Assembly (NCBI GenBank): GCA_009840005.1
Contig: VXOR01000101.1
Coordinates: 108,701-172,700, forward strand
From: Gemmatimonadota bacterium
Lineage (GTDB): Bacteria > Latescibacterota > UBA2968 > UBA8231
Reading direction: 5' to 3'
DNA length: 64,000 nucleotides
A model generated the notes under the pieces. It was not told the origin of the DNA. It saw nothing but the letters and a program-made list of their open reading frames with translations, and searched no databases. Positions 24,997-33,873 of this stretch are shown one piece after another (positions within the stretch are counted from its first letter, which is position 1; the number at the start of each line of letters is the position of its first letter). The position numbers and the translations under genes were made by a program.

Positions 24997-25845
24997 TCAG
25001 CACTCGGCACCGCGCACTTCGCCGCCGAAGTGCTGCATGCGCTCGTCGGTGTCGATCTGGCCGGCGCTGGCGGGTCGGTAGTGTAGTTGCAGGGCGCGGC
25101 GCATTTTTTGCGAGGGGTTGGTCGGGCTGCCGTGGTGGGTCATGCCGTGCCAGAGCAGGCAACCGCCAGGGGCGAGGGGCACGACGACGTCGCGCTCGGT
25201 TTGGACGTCGGTGTCGCAGATCTGCCAATCGCGGCGTTTGAAGTGATTGACCGGACCTTCGCGATGCGTGCCGGGCAGGATGTGCAGGCAGCCGTTATTC
25301 GCGTCGGCGTGGTCGAGGGCGATCCAGACGCCAATGATGGTGGTGCCCAAGGGATAGTTGAAGTACGCGCAGTCTTGGTGCCAGGGTTTTTCGCGGCCCC
25401 TAGGCGGCTTGAGCAGGGCCATTTCTTGGAATAGAACGGGCGTGTCGTCCATCAGGCGGGCGAGGACATCCAAGAGATCTGGATCGGTGGCCAAGGGTTG
25501 GAAGCGCTCGTCCCAATCGACGAAATTCATCAGCTTGCGCACGGCCTTACGCCGCGCTGCACCCATCAGCTTTTGACCCTGTGCGGCGACTTCCAGTTGG
25601 ACGCCGCGAAATTCGGGCTGCTTGCTGTCAATTAGGTCGTACACGGCTTCACCAGCAGCGGCGACTTGGGCAGGCGAAAACGCCTCTGCTATCACGAGGT
25701 AGCCCTGCTGGTGAAAGAAAGCTAGCTGCTCGGGGCCGATGTCGGCAAAGCGGGCGACCTGCTGGGCCTCGGTGTCGTAGCGGTAGAGGTCGGGGGCATA
25801 GTCGGCGTGGACGCCGTCGTCGATGATGGGTTGGGCGCTGGTCAT
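24997..25845 (-). CDS. Phytanoyl-CoA dioxygenase (PhyH) family protein
   Basis: The 282-residue Fe(II)/2-oxoglutarate oxygenase has an N-terminal helical part (ADIGPEQLAFFHQQGYLVIA), the metal motif KPWHQDCAYFNYP (His-x-Asp), DHADANNGCLHILPGTHREG, and distal CLLWHGMTHHGSPTNPS, followed by RRALQLHY, whose Arg can hold 2-oxoglutarate. All catalytic residues are present. It starts inside the end of the small membrane-protein gene (four-base overlap), so these two are translationally coupled. Likely hydroxylates a small molecule; the natural substrate cannot be inferred. Confidence 0.88.
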   Translation of the reverse strand: MTSAQPIIDDGVHADYAPDLYRYDTEAQQVARFADIGPEQLAFFHQQGYLVIAEAFSPAQVAAAGEAVYDLIDSKQPEFRGVQLEVAAQGQKLMGAARRKAVRKLMNFVDWDERFQPLATDPDLLDVLARLMDDTPVLFQEMALLKPPRGREKPWHQDCAYFNYPLGTTIIGVWIALDHADANNGCLHILPGTHREGPVNHFKRRDWQICDTDVQTERDVVVPLAPGGCLLWHGMTHHGSPTNPSQKMRRALQLHYRPASAGQIDTDERMQHFGGEVRGAEC

Positions 25846-26075
25846 GTCTGTTCAGCCTCGTCTCCCTCGTCTGCTGACTGGTCCCGGACCAAAATTGCCA
25901 TGGGAATCAGCACGCAGTAGCCGACCACTAGGAGTACCGGTGCTAGGGTGAGGGAGAGGAAACCCTCGGCTGGCGGGATGCGCAAAAACACATAGCCAAG
26001 CACGATCGCGGCTAAGCCGGCTATGGCCAAAGACCAGTTTTTGCGCGTAAAAGGCAGATCGCCGCGTTGGGCCAT
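25842..26075 (-). CDS. Small two-helix membrane protein (DUF3098-like)
   Basis: The 77-residue protein has LPFTRKNWSLAIAGLAAIVL and then two hydrophobic helices (residues about 14-30 and 40-62) before an acidic tail DQSADEGDEAEQT. The FTRKN lead-in followed by two helices, and LTLAPVLLVVGYCVLIPMAI, match small DUF3098-like proteins common in FCB-group genomes. Function is unknown. It sits between rplS and the PhyH gene, overlapping the latter by four bases. Confidence 0.7.
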   Translation of the reverse strand: MAQRGDLPFTRKNWSLAIAGLAAIVLGYVFLRIPPAEGFLSLTLAPVLLVVGYCVLIPMAILVRDQSADEGDEAEQT

Positions 26076-26089
26076 GGCGTGGCCTCCGC

Positions 26090-26443
26090 TTAGCGCGCCT
26101 GCTTTTCGCGGATGCGGGCGGCGCGGCCTTTGCGACCGCGCAAGTAAAACAGGCGGGCGCGGCGCACCCGGCCTTCGCGCAGGCGCTCGATCTTGGCGAT
26201 GCGCGGTGAATGGATGGGAAAGATGCGCTCGATGGCGATGCCCTGAGAGATCTTGCGCACGGTAAAGGTCTCTTGGATGCCGCTGCCTCTGCGCTGGATG
26301 ACGGTTCCTTCAAAAATTTGGGTGCGCTCCTTGTCGCCCTCGATGACCCGCACGTGGATGCGCACGGTGTCGCCAGCGCCGAATGCGGGGAGGTCGGTTT
26401 TGAGTTGGTCCGAGGTTAGTTCGCGCAAGATACTTGCGTCCAT
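26090..26443 (-). CDS. rplS: Ribosomal protein bL19
   Basis: The 117-residue bL19 shows [20 protein letters not shown], then [20 protein letters not shown], then [18 protein letters not shown]. It sits at the 30S-50S interface. Length is normal. It is the last gene of the ffh-rpsP-rimM-trmD-rplS cluster, 16 bases after trmD. Confidence 0.97.
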   Translation of the reverse strand: MDASILRELTSDQLKTDLPAFGAGDTVRIHVRVIEGDKERTQIFEGTVIQRRGSGIQETFTVRKISQGIAIERIFPIHSPRIAKIERLREGRVRRARLFYLRGRKGRAARIREKQAR

Positions 26444-26459
26444 TGTATCACCTTGTTTG

Positions 26460-27200
26460 TTACGGGGCTTCTTCCAGCCCTTGCTCCCGCCAAGTGGCGA
26501 TGAGCTGTTGTTCTTCTTCGTCGAGTTCTATCTGTTGCAGCAAGTCGGGCCGGCGCGCAAACGTGCGCTGCAAGGCTTGGCGTCGCCGCCAGTGATCTAT
26601 GCGTGCGCGATCGCCCGAAAGCAGCGCATCGGGAACGCGCTGGCCGCGGAATTCAACCGGTCGGGTGTACCAAGGGCAATCGAGTACGGCCTCTTGAAAC
26701 GAATCGTCCAAGGCCGAAGAAAAGTTGCCCAAAACGTTGGGTATGAGCCGGGCCACTGCGTCGATGAGGACTAGGGCGGCCGGCTCGCCGCCGGTGAGCA
26801 CGTAGTCGCCGATTGAAATTTCACGGTCGATAAGCCCGGTGCGGATCCGCTCATCTACGCCTTTGTAATGCCCGCACAACAGCACCAACCGCTTCTCTAA
26901 CGCTAGCTCCACGGCGAGGGCTTGGTTGAGTGGTTGGCCGTCGGCTGTCAGGTAAATGCAGCGGCTGGCCGCTAGGCCCCGCTCCTGCCAGAGTTGGTAC
27001 ACGGGCTCGGGCTTGAGGACCATGCCGCCGCCGCCACCGTAAGGCGCGTCATCCACGGTGCGGTGTTTGTCGGTCGCACAATCGCGCGGATCGTGGGTCT
27101 CGACGGTCAACAGGCCCCGGGCGATGGCGCGGGCCATCATGCTGGTCGCCAACGGCGAGGCAAAGAAATCCGGGAAAAGGGTTACGATGTCTATTCTCAT
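26460..27200 (-). CDS. trmD: tRNA (guanine-N1)-methyltransferase
   Basis: The 246-residue SPOUT methyltransferase begins [13 protein letters not shown] and contains [40 protein letters not shown] and [20 protein letters not shown], the AdoMet-binding trefoil-knot motifs. It methylates G37 of tRNAs with a G at position 36. It overlaps rimM by four bases, as in many genomes. A C-terminal Glu-rich helix follows [17 protein letters not shown]. Confidence 0.97.
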   Translation of the reverse strand: MRIDIVTLFPDFFASPLATSMMARAIARGLLTVETHDPRDCATDKHRTVDDAPYGGGGGMVLKPEPVYQLWQERGLAASRCIYLTADGQPLNQALAVELALEKRLVLLCGHYKGVDERIRTGLIDREISIGDYVLTGGEPAALVLIDAVARLIPNVLGNFSSALDDSFQEAVLDCPWYTRPVEFRGQRVPDALLSGDRARIDHWRRRQALQRTFARRPDLLQQIELDEEEQQLIATWREQGLEEAP

Positions 27201-27706
27201 GGCTCAAATAGCTCTTCAATGCCCCGCACGACGACCCGATCCGGCGCGATTTCCACGACAAAGTCGCCGACAGCCGGCACGAGGGCCTCGCCTTTGGCTC
27301 CGCGGACCACATAGACGTCTATCGTCGGCATGGATAAGACCTCAATGATGCGACCCAATGGTTGCCCCTCCGAATTGACGACCGCGCAATCTACTAGGTC
27401 GTCGATGTAGTGCGTGCCCTCCGGCAGGGGATCGCGCTGATCGGGGGCAATGGTAACGTAGCCGCCGGCCAGAATTGAACGCGCCTGTTCGGGCGAGTCG
27501 ATGCCGGCGAATTTGAGCAACAAGCTCTTGGCATCTGTGCGCCAGCGCTCGAGTTTGAGCGGCCGATCGGGTCGGTCCGCGCATTGGAGGACGACATCCC
27601 GCAGGTCGCTGAAGCGCTCGACGCGGTGCGTCAGGGCCTCGGCCCGAACTTCGCCGCGCACTCCCCACGGGCGGGAGATATAGGCTACGGCGACGCGCCC
27701 GGCCAT
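27197..27706 (-). CDS. rimM: Ribosome maturation factor RimM
   Basis: The 169-residue protein has the N-terminal RimM domain (GRVAVAYISRPWGVRGEVRA) and a PRC-barrel C-terminus (THYIDDLVDCAVVNSEGQPL, then VYVVRGAKGEALVPAV). It assists 30S maturation, binding uS19. It lies 13 bases after rpsP and overlaps trmD by four bases. Confidence 0.95.
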   Translation of the reverse strand: MAGRVAVAYISRPWGVRGEVRAEALTHRVERFSDLRDVVLQCADRPDRPLKLERWRTDAKSLLLKFAGIDSPEQARSILAGGYVTIAPDQRDPLPEGTHYIDDLVDCAVVNSEGQPLGRIIEVLSMPTIDVYVVRGAKGEALVPAVGDFVVEIAPDRVVVRGIEELFEP

Positions 27707-27719
27707 GAGGGTGTACCTT

Positions 27720-28160
27720 CTACTTTTCCTCTTGCTCGGCCGATTCGGCTGATTCAGCAGCTACCTGTTCGTCCGGTGCAGCGGCTTCTGGCTCAGCGGC
27801 TACTTGCTTGACTGGTGCCGCTTCTTCCTGCTCGACCGGTTCAGCGGCCGCTTTCTTACGCCGGCTCTTGGGCTTGTCACCGGAGAGGGCATCGTCGCGC
27901 ACCCGACCCTCCGCGCCCTTCCAGCGGGCCAAGACTCCTTGGCTGTGGAAGAGGTCGGCGACGGTTTCGGTCATCTGCGCGCCTTTGTTGAGCCACTCGA
28001 TGGCGCGCTCTTCGTCGATTTTGACGCTGGCGTGCATGGGATCGTAGAGGCCCACCTCGGCGAGAGCGCGGCCGTTGCGGGCGACGCTGATGTGGGCGGC
28101 GACGATCCGGTAGTAAGGCTGTTTGCGTTTGCCTATTCTCTTAAGGCGAAGTTTGACCAA
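27720..28160 (-). CDS. rpsP: Ribosomal protein bS16 with acidic C-terminal extension
   Basis: The first ~80 residues are bS16: VKLRLKRIGKRKQPYYRIVA, then LAEVGLYDPM and ERAIEWLNKGAQMTETVADL. The start is a TTG, chosen because AAGGAG lies 7 bases before it and the protein then begins MVKLRLKRIG; the longer frame overlaps ffh. Usual bS16 is about 80-90 residues, whereas this one is 146 because of a Lys-rich segment and then a Glu/Ala/Val-rich tail with an imperfect EPxxQEEAAP/VKQVAAEPE repeat. The tail is probably disordered and its role is unknown. Confidence 0.93.
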   Translation of the reverse strand: MVKLRLKRIGKRKQPYYRIVAAHISVARNGRALAEVGLYDPMHASVKIDEERAIEWLNKGAQMTETVADLFHSQGVLARWKGAEGRVRDDALSGDKPKSRRKKAAAEPVEQEEAAPVKQVAAEPEAAAPDEQVAAESAESAEQEEK

Positions 28161-28185
28161 TGCTATTCTCCTTGGCGAAGGATGC

Positions 28186-29514
28186 CTAGCCCACAAGGGG
28201 CATTCTCATTTTCAGGCGGCCGCCTTTGGCGCGGCCCATCTGCCTGAGCATTTTCTGCATCATGTGGAATTGTTTGACTAGTTGGTTTACTTCCTGAACG
28301 GTCGTGCCGCTGCCGCGGGCGATGCGCTTGCGGCGGCTGCCGTTGAGAATTTTGGGTTGGACTCGCTCTTGGCGGGTCATGGAGTTGATGATGGCTTCGA
28401 CTTGGGTGAATGCGCTGTCGTCGAGCTGCATGTTTTTGGCGGCTTTGCCGGCCCCGGGAATCATGCCCATGAGCTGGTCCAGAGGCCCCATGCGGCGCAC
28501 GGCTTGCAACTGCGAGAGAAAATCCTCAAAGGTGAAAGAGGCCCGGCGAAACTTTTCTTCTAGCTCTTTAGCCCTGTCGCGCTCCATGGCCTGCTCGGCC
28601 TTCTCTACGAGCGAGACAATGTCGCCCATGCCGAGGATGCGCGAGGCCATGCGATCGGGGTGAAAGGACTCTAGGTCTTCGATTTTCTCGCCGGTGCCGA
28701 CGAATTTGATCGGCCGGCCGGTGACGGCGCGGATCGACAGCGCAGCTCCGCCGCGGGCATCGCTGTCGAGTTTGGTCAGGGCACAGCCGGTAAATGCAAG
28801 GCGCTGGTTAAAGCGGGCGGCGGTTTCCACGGCGTCTTGGCCCTGCATGCTGTCGGCGACAAAGAGGATCTCGTGCGGCTCGACGGCCTGCTGGATGCGC
28901 TCCAACTCGTCCATCATCTCTTCGTCGATACTCAGGCGGCCCGCCGTGTCGATGAGCGCGATGCTGCGGTGGGTCTGGCGGGCTTGCTCGATGCCGCGAC
29001 GGCAGATGGCGACTGGGTCGACACCTGCGGGTTGGCTGAAAACGGGCACGTCGATAGAGGATCCCAGCGATTGGAGCTGGGCTACGGCGGCTGGCCGATA
29101 CACGTCGGCGGCGATCAACAGCGGCGGTCGGCCTTTGTCCTTGAACTGGCGGGCTAGCTTGGCAGCCATAGTCGTCTTGCCGCAGCCTTGGAGGCCGACG
29201 AGCATGACCACGGTGGGAGGGTGTTCGGCGAGGTTGGGCGGGCTGTTGTTGCCCCCCAGCAGGGCAATGAGCTCGCTGTGGACGATTTTGACTAGCTGCT
29301 GGCCCGGGGTCAGGCTCTTGAGGACGTCTTGGCCGAGGGCCTGCTCTTTGACGCGTTGAATAAAGTCCTTGGCGACCTTGAAGTTGACGTCGGCTTCGAG
29401 CAGAGAGCGGCGAATTTGGCGCAGCGTATCGTCGATGTTGCGCTCGGTGATGCGCCCCTGCCCGCGGAGCGAGCGGAATAGGTCGTCAAAGCGTTCGCTG
29501 AGTCGGTCAAACAT
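28186..29514 (-). CDS. ffh: Signal recognition particle protein Ffh
   Basis: The 442-residue GTPase has the N-terminal helical bundle (LSERFDDLFRSLRGQGRITE), G1 GLQGCGKTTMAAKLA, G3 LIDTAGRLSIDEEMM, G4 TKLDSDARGG, then the Met-rich M domain (MIPGAGKAAKNMQ, then RKRIARGSGTTVQEVNQLVK) that binds 4.5S RNA. It delivers nascent membrane proteins to FtsY. It is the first gene of the ffh-rpsP-rimM-trmD-rplS cluster. A promoter-like AT-rich stretch lies upstream. Confidence 0.96.
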   Translation of the reverse strand: MFDRLSERFDDLFRSLRGQGRITERNIDDTLRQIRRSLLEADVNFKVAKDFIQRVKEQALGQDVLKSLTPGQQLVKIVHSELIALLGGNNSPPNLAEHPPTVVMLVGLQGCGKTTMAAKLARQFKDKGRPPLLIAADVYRPAAVAQLQSLGSSIDVPVFSQPAGVDPVAICRRGIEQARQTHRSIALIDTAGRLSIDEEMMDELERIQQAVEPHEILFVADSMQGQDAVETAARFNQRLAFTGCALTKLDSDARGGAALSIRAVTGRPIKFVGTGEKIEDLESFHPDRMASRILGMGDIVSLVEKAEQAMERDRAKELEEKFRRASFTFEDFLSQLQAVRRMGPLDQLMGMIPGAGKAAKNMQLDDSAFTQVEAIINSMTRQERVQPKILNGSRRKRIARGSGTTVQEVNQLVKQFHMMQKMLRQMGRAKGGRLKMRMPLVG

Positions 29515-29555
29515 GGGCCGATGCGTCGAGTGGTAGAATGAAACAAAGAAGTTAA

Positions 29556-29584
29556 AATATAAATTTAATATATAGATATAGCAA
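29556..29584 (-). promoter_or_regulatory. Sigma70-like promoter for ffh operon
   Basis: On the minus strand TTGCTA is separated by exactly 17 bases from TATATT, about 42 bases upstream of the ffh start. The region between rpe and ffh is far more AT-rich than its surroundings. Positions follow a sigma70 consensus and are not experimentally supported. Confidence 0.5.
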
Positions 29585-29594
29585 CATAGGCAGG

Positions 29595-30245
29595 TCAGCC
29601 GCGCAGGTCGGCGATAACGCGGGCTGGGTCAGGGGAATTGAAGACGGCTGAGCCAGCCACTAAGCTCTGGGCACCGGCTTGTCGGCAGTCGGCAGCGTTG
29701 CCGGGATGAACGCCGCCGTCGATGCCGATGGGTATGTCTAGCCCACGGCGCGCGATTTCCGCGCACAGGTCGCGGATTTTGTCGAGGGCTGCGGGCTGAA
29801 AGGCTTGGCCGCCAAATCCTGGCTCCACGGACATGACCAAGGCCGAGTCGAGTTCGTCGAGATAGGGGTAGAGGGCAGAGACAGGCGTTTTAGGGTTGAC
29901 CGCGAGGCCGCATTGGATACCGTGCTGGCGAATGGCGTCGAGTATGGTCTGGAGGTCGGATTCGATTTCCACGTGGACCACGAGCGAGTCCGCGCCCGCC
30001 TCTTTGAAGGGGCCGATAAAGGGCAAGGGGTCTTGCAGCATCAGGTGCGTGTTGAGTTCGAGGCGGGTAGTTTGGCGCACGGCTGCGACGACCGGCAGCC
30101 CAAAGCTGATGTTGGGGACGAAGCGCCCGTCCATTACGTCGAGATGGAGAAAATCAGCCCCGCCGCGCTCGACGCGGCCGATGTCCTCGGCTAGGTGGGC
30201 AAAATCGGCGGCCAAGAGGGAAGGGCCGATGCGCGTGGCGTTCAT
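29595..30245 (-). CDS. rpe: Ribulose-phosphate 3-epimerase
   Basis: The 216-residue TIM barrel has GPSLLAADFAHLAEDIGRVE, DFLHLDVMDGRFVPNISFGL, LVMSVEPGFGGQAFQP and IPIGIDGGVHPGNAADC. The metal-binding His and Asp residues of the family are visible. It interconverts ribulose-5-phosphate and xylulose-5-phosphate in the pentose phosphate pathway. Its start overlaps the PASTA gene by four bases, and PASTA overlaps rsmB by four, so the three are one operon. Confidence 0.95.
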   Translation of the reverse strand: MNATRIGPSLLAADFAHLAEDIGRVERGGADFLHLDVMDGRFVPNISFGLPVVAAVRQTTRLELNTHLMLQDPLPFIGPFKEAGADSLVVHVEIESDLQTILDAIRQHGIQCGLAVNPKTPVSALYPYLDELDSALVMSVEPGFGGQAFQPAALDKIRDLCAEIARRGLDIPIGIDGGVHPGNAADCRQAGAQSLVAGSAVFNSPDPARVIADLRG

Positions 30246-31015
30246 GGTTCCTCCCAGTTGTCGAAGGCATCTGGCTTGGGGGGCGGTGCCGCGGCACTGA
30301 CGACGAGGTCGATGCGGCTGTGGCGCGGGATGCGCTGTTCGCTCGTAGGGCCTTGCGCTAGGACTGTGCCGACGCGCTTTTGCTCGTCGATGCGCTTGGC
30401 AATGTGGCCGATGCGCAATTCGTATTTGCGCAAGGTGTCCTCCGCGGCTCTGATGGACAGGCCGATTAGATTCGGCACGCGCTTGAGGGCCGCGGGTGGG
30501 CCGTTGCTGACCTGGAGGTCAACCGCACTGTCGCGAACGAGCTGAGCACCGGGGGGAGGCGACTGCCCGACGATAGCGCCCTCGGGGAGGGTATCTGAAG
30601 AGCGGTAGAGGATTTGGCCGATCTTGAGCTGGTTTTCCTCTAGTTGCAAACGCGCCTCGCGCAGGCTAACGCGGCGCACGTCGGGAACCTCGTAGTAGCG
30701 CGGGCCTTTACTCACCGTCAAGACGATGCGCCGCCCTTCTTTGACCAATTGGCCGCTACTGGGGTCTTGGTCGACGACCGCGTCGGCGGGAACGGTTTCG
30801 TGGTGCAGCGAATCGCCGATGGTCACCTTTAGTCCTGCTTCTTCGAGTCGGGCCGATGCCTCGGACGCGAAAAGGCCCTGGAGGTTGGGGATTTGGACGC
30901 TAGGCGTGTCAACTAAGTACGGCATGATGATCGCGTCGAGCAGGACGAGAGCGAGGATGCCGGCGAGGAATGCGCCCGCCGTGAGTAGGACCAAGTGGCG
31001 GAGGATGTTTTTCAC
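30242..31015 (-). CDS. Membrane-anchored triple PASTA-domain protein
   Basis: The 257-residue protein has one N-terminal transmembrane helix (LTAGAFLAGILALVLLDAII) and three extracytoplasmic PASTA repeats (about residues 40-105, 108-172 and 178-245), each built like VQIPNLQGLFASEASARLEE...GDS...VVDQDPSSG. PASTA units bind peptidoglycan fragments. There is no kinase or penicillin-binding domain, so it may act as a cell-wall sensor or tether. Four-base overlaps link it to rsmB upstream and rpe downstream. Confidence 0.88.
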   Translation of the reverse strand: MKNILRHLVLLTAGAFLAGILALVLLDAIIMPYLVDTPSVQIPNLQGLFASEASARLEEAGLKVTIGDSLHHETVPADAVVDQDPSSGQLVKEGRRIVLTVSKGPRYYEVPDVRRVSLREARLQLEENQLKIGQILYRSSDTLPEGAIVGQSPPPGAQLVRDSAVDLQVSNGPPAALKRVPNLIGLSIRAAEDTLRKYELRIGHIAKRIDEQKRVGTVLAQGPTSEQRIPRHSRIDLVVSAAAPPPKPDAFDNWEEP

Positions 31016-32328
31016 GATGCAGCTTTGCGGATGCGCGCGGCAAAACTACCGTCGCCGGCGTGTTGGCCCGGTATGGTCAATACGTAGCGGCCGGCCCAGG
31101 GCTGGGTGGGAAAGTGGTCATCGGCGCGTTCCAGCCGTGCGGTCGGGGTCTGCTTTAAGAAGCGCTCGACAATGGCCTCGTTTTCTTCCTTTTCCAAACT
31201 ACAAGTGCTATAGACCAAGACGCCGCCAGGACGCACGTGCTCGTAAGCGCGTTGGATGAGTACCTGTTGCCGCGCGGTCAATGCTGCCAATTCGGCGGGC
31301 TGGCGACGCCAGCGGGCGTCTGGTCGCCGTCCCAATACGCCGGTGGCACTGCAGGGCACATCGGCGAGGACGCGGTCGAAGATGCCGCACCCAGGGGTTG
31401 TGCCGTCGCGGACCACCGGACGGATGGCGCACAGGCGCAGGCGTCGGGCATTTTCGCGTACTCGATTCAGCCGCGGCAGCGAAACGTCGGCGGCTACCAC
31501 CCAGCCGCGATCGGCCATGGCGATGGCGGCTTGCACGGCTTTGCCACCAGGTGCGCTGCACAAGTCGAGCAGGCGTTCGCCCGGCTGGGGGTCGAGCAGG
31601 GCCACGGCCAAGCCGGCGTTGGGGTCTTGGACTTGAAACTGTCCCTGCTGGTACGCGCGTGAGACAAAGAGAGCCGCGCCGTTTGCCGCTCGATAAAAGC
31701 CCGGCCTCGCCTCGACTGGGACTAGGCCGAGTTCGGCGACAGTTGCGCGGCTGGCGCGCAGCGGATTGAGGTAGATGTTGAGCGGTGAGGGCTGGTTGTT
31801 GGCCGCGAGCAAATGTTCGGCGATTTTGCGGCCCCAGCGGCTGACCCAGCGCTCGACCAGCCATTCGGGGTGGGAGTGGTACACTGCTAGGTAATGCGTC
31901 GGGGTCTGCTGCTGATCGGGGTAGCGGACCTGTGTGCGTTGCCGCAGCAAGTTGCGGAGCACAGCATTGACCAGCGAAGCGATGCCTTGGTGCGTCAAGT
32001 GCTTGGCTAGCTCGACTGAGGTATGGACGGCTGCGGACTGGGGCACGCGGTCGAGCCAGAAGAGCTGATAGGTGCCGAGGCGCAGGATGTGGCGAGCCAT
32101 AGGCGACAATTGGGCGACTGGACGCGCACAACAGGTGGCGATGATCCAATCGAGCCGCTTCTGCCACCGCACCACACCGAGGACTAGCTGGCGAGCAAAG
32201 CGCGCGTCGCGGTTGGTCGGCAAGTGCGCGTCGAGAGCTTGCAGCAGTTCGTCGAAAGGTCGGGCTTGCTGCTCTAGGTCGCGGAGGAGGTGTGCCGCCG
32301 CAAGGCGGGCTGAGTCGGGAGGGCGCAC
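31012..32328 (-). CDS. rsmB: 16S rRNA (cytosine-967-C5)-methyltransferase
   Basis: The 438-residue protein has an N-terminal NusB-like RNA-binding domain (residues about 1-145, RDARFARQLVLGVVRWQKRL) and a Rossmann methyltransferase with LLDLCSAPGGKAVQAA (motif I), VLADVPCSATGVLGRRPDAR (motif IV, PC) and VLVYSTCSLEKEENEAI (motif VI, TC catalytic Cys). It methylates C967 of 16S rRNA. It overlaps the PASTA gene by four bases and lies 4 bases downstream of the secreted-protein gene. Confidence 0.93.
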   Translation of the reverse strand: MRPPDSARLAAAHLLRDLEQQARPFDELLQALDAHLPTNRDARFARQLVLGVVRWQKRLDWIIATCCARPVAQLSPMARHILRLGTYQLFWLDRVPQSAAVHTSVELAKHLTHQGIASLVNAVLRNLLRQRTQVRYPDQQQTPTHYLAVYHSHPEWLVERWVSRWGRKIAEHLLAANNQPSPLNIYLNPLRASRATVAELGLVPVEARPGFYRAANGAALFVSRAYQQGQFQVQDPNAGLAVALLDPQPGERLLDLCSAPGGKAVQAAIAMADRGWVVAADVSLPRLNRVRENARRLRLCAIRPVVRDGTTPGCGIFDRVLADVPCSATGVLGRRPDARWRRQPAELAALTARQQVLIQRAYEHVRPGGVLVYSTCSLEKEENEAIVERFLKQTPTARLERADDHFPTQPWAGRYVLTIPGQHAGDGSFAARIRKAAS

Positions 32329-32331
32329 GGC

Positions 32332-33540
32332 TCAGCGCAAGAGGAGCATGGCGCGGTGTAGCTCGGCCGAATCCGTCCGCAGGCGGTAGATGTAGAGGCC
32401 GCTGGCCGCGGGTGCGCCGGTTGCCGACTGGCTATCCCAGTGGACCACGTGCCGTCCTGGGAGTGTGCTCTCTGCAAAGGGCGTGGCCACTTTTTGCCCC
32501 ATTAGGTTGAAGATGTCGATTTGGGCAAAGCGAGGCCCTCCCTCGGGGATGGCGAAGGGGATAGTGGTGCCGGCGTTAAAGGGATTAGGGTAGTTCTGCG
32601 CGAGGATGGCTTCACGCGGCAGCGCGAGGCCGGATGGCTCTGAGATGGACGTGGCAACGTCCCCCCATACTACTTGGTTTTCAGCGCACGAGCCGTCGGC
32701 GCAGGTATTGAAAACGAGCGTGGTAGCCTGTTCGGCATCGAGGAGCAGAAAGGTCTGGCCGCGCTCGTCGCTAGTGGTTGTTATTTGCTGAGTTGCGCCG
32801 GCCGGGATGGGGATGGCCTCGTCGTTGACGAGCGCGTATGCCGGCGCTGCTCCGGGATTGGTAATGTCCCAAGTAAAAGACGCGCCAGTGCGGAAGTGTC
32901 CAGCTTGCAAGAGGCGCGCTGACACGAGGATTTCGCCGGCGCTGCTGTCGGCTACGCTGCCGGTGCCGGCGGCAGAAAAGGAGGGGCTTGGCCCGACCGA
33001 GCGAAAGAAGATGCCATCCGACAAAGCCTGCCCGGCGGCGTCGCAGTAATTGCGCAAGAACGCGACTTGCGGGCGGATGTCGTCGCGCTCGTTAAAGGAA
33101 GGCCCGAGCGACACCACGTCGAGGTAGATGTCTATGGGTGTGGTGGGGCTGATGGAGTCGGCCAAGGTGAAAGCCATGCTGACGAGATGGCCCTCGCCCT
33201 CTATCCCGGCACCGCCGAGGGTCGCGATGCCCCATTGGGCGGTTTGGCCTTTTATTTGCGGTGGCCCTGGGGAGACAAAGGAATTGGCCCTCGCTGTCTC
33301 GCCTAGCGCACCCGCGACCGCGGCGATCGCGTTGGCTGGTTCCCAGCTAAATTCGAATTTGACTTGGCGCACGCCGCTCATGTTGCGCGCCGAGACGCTG
33401 AACTCCACGGTGCTATTGGCGGCAAACCCGCAAAGGGGGCCTTCTTCACCGACGAAAATTTCGGCATCTGCATTGGGGCCGGCGGCCGCGAGGCGAGGCA
33501 ATGCGATGGCACCGAGGAGGGCTATATAGCAGAGTAACAT
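32332..33540 (-). CDS. Secreted cohesin-like protein with C-terminal sorting domain
   Basis: The ATG at 33540 is preferred for its nearby AGGAAAAGG site and for starting a clean signal peptide (MLLCYIALLGAIALPRLAAA). The N-terminal ~150 mature residues (VEFSVSARNMSGVRQVKFEF) resemble cohesin-type immunoglobulin-like folds. The C-terminal ~85 residues (LAQNYPNPFNAGTTIPFAIP, then FNLMGQKVATPF, then SGLYIYRLRT) are the sorting-type domain of proteins exported by type IX-like systems. The substrate or partner is not known. Its last codon lies 4 bases before the rsmB start. Confidence 0.78.
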   Translation of the reverse strand: MLLCYIALLGAIALPRLAAAGPNADAEIFVGEEGPLCGFAANSTVEFSVSARNMSGVRQVKFEFSWEPANAIAAVAGALGETARANSFVSPGPPQIKGQTAQWGIATLGGAGIEGEGHLVSMAFTLADSISPTTPIDIYLDVVSLGPSFNERDDIRPQVAFLRNYCDAAGQALSDGIFFRSVGPSPSFSAAGTGSVADSSAGEILVSARLLQAGHFRTGASFTWDITNPGAAPAYALVNDEAIPIPAGATQQITTTSDERGQTFLLLDAEQATTLVFNTCADGSCAENQVVWGDVATSISEPSGLALPREAILAQNYPNPFNAGTTIPFAIPEGGPRFAQIDIFNLMGQKVATPFAESTLPGRHVVHWDSQSATGAPAASGLYIYRLRTDSAELHRAMLLLR

Positions 33541-33707
33541 GCCCTTTTCCTGAGTAATTAAGTTCAAAAAATACAGCGGGTAAATGTACGCAACGCTAGC
33601 ATCTAGGCAAGCGCATCGGTTCCTCCTTGACCGGGTTTTGTCGCGGTTGATATTATTGTCTAAGCCGCGTCAGACTAACTCCCAAGCTAAGTACACGCCA
33701 GTAGCGC

Positions 33708-33796
33708 GGTATGGGATGCTTCGCTTCGCTCAGCATGACAACAGGGGCGTCAGCACCGGTCATGCTGAGCGGAGCAAAGCGGAGTCGAAGCATCTC
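33708..33796. repeat. Dispersed repeat with inverted partner, within a gene-free stretch
   Basis: TATGGGATGCTTCGCTTCGC followed by TCAGCATGACA faces an inverted partner starting GTCATGCTGAGCGGAG and ending GAAGCATCTCAG, with a spacer containing GGCGTCAGCACC that recurs at 63938-63950. The whole gene-free stretch 33541-33873 shows only this repeat and AT-rich promoter-like DNA before recJ. Confidence 0.85.
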
Positions 33797-33873
33797 AGCG
33801 CTCTCATGCCTAACGTCCACTGGATTACTGTCGTGTACTTAGCTCCCAAGTATATGGACTATTAAAGATACTT

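Noticed and set aside
33584..33865. A 93-codon frame upstream of recJ.
   Set aside because: It crosses the dispersed palindromic repeat, has no ribosome site and no family pattern.
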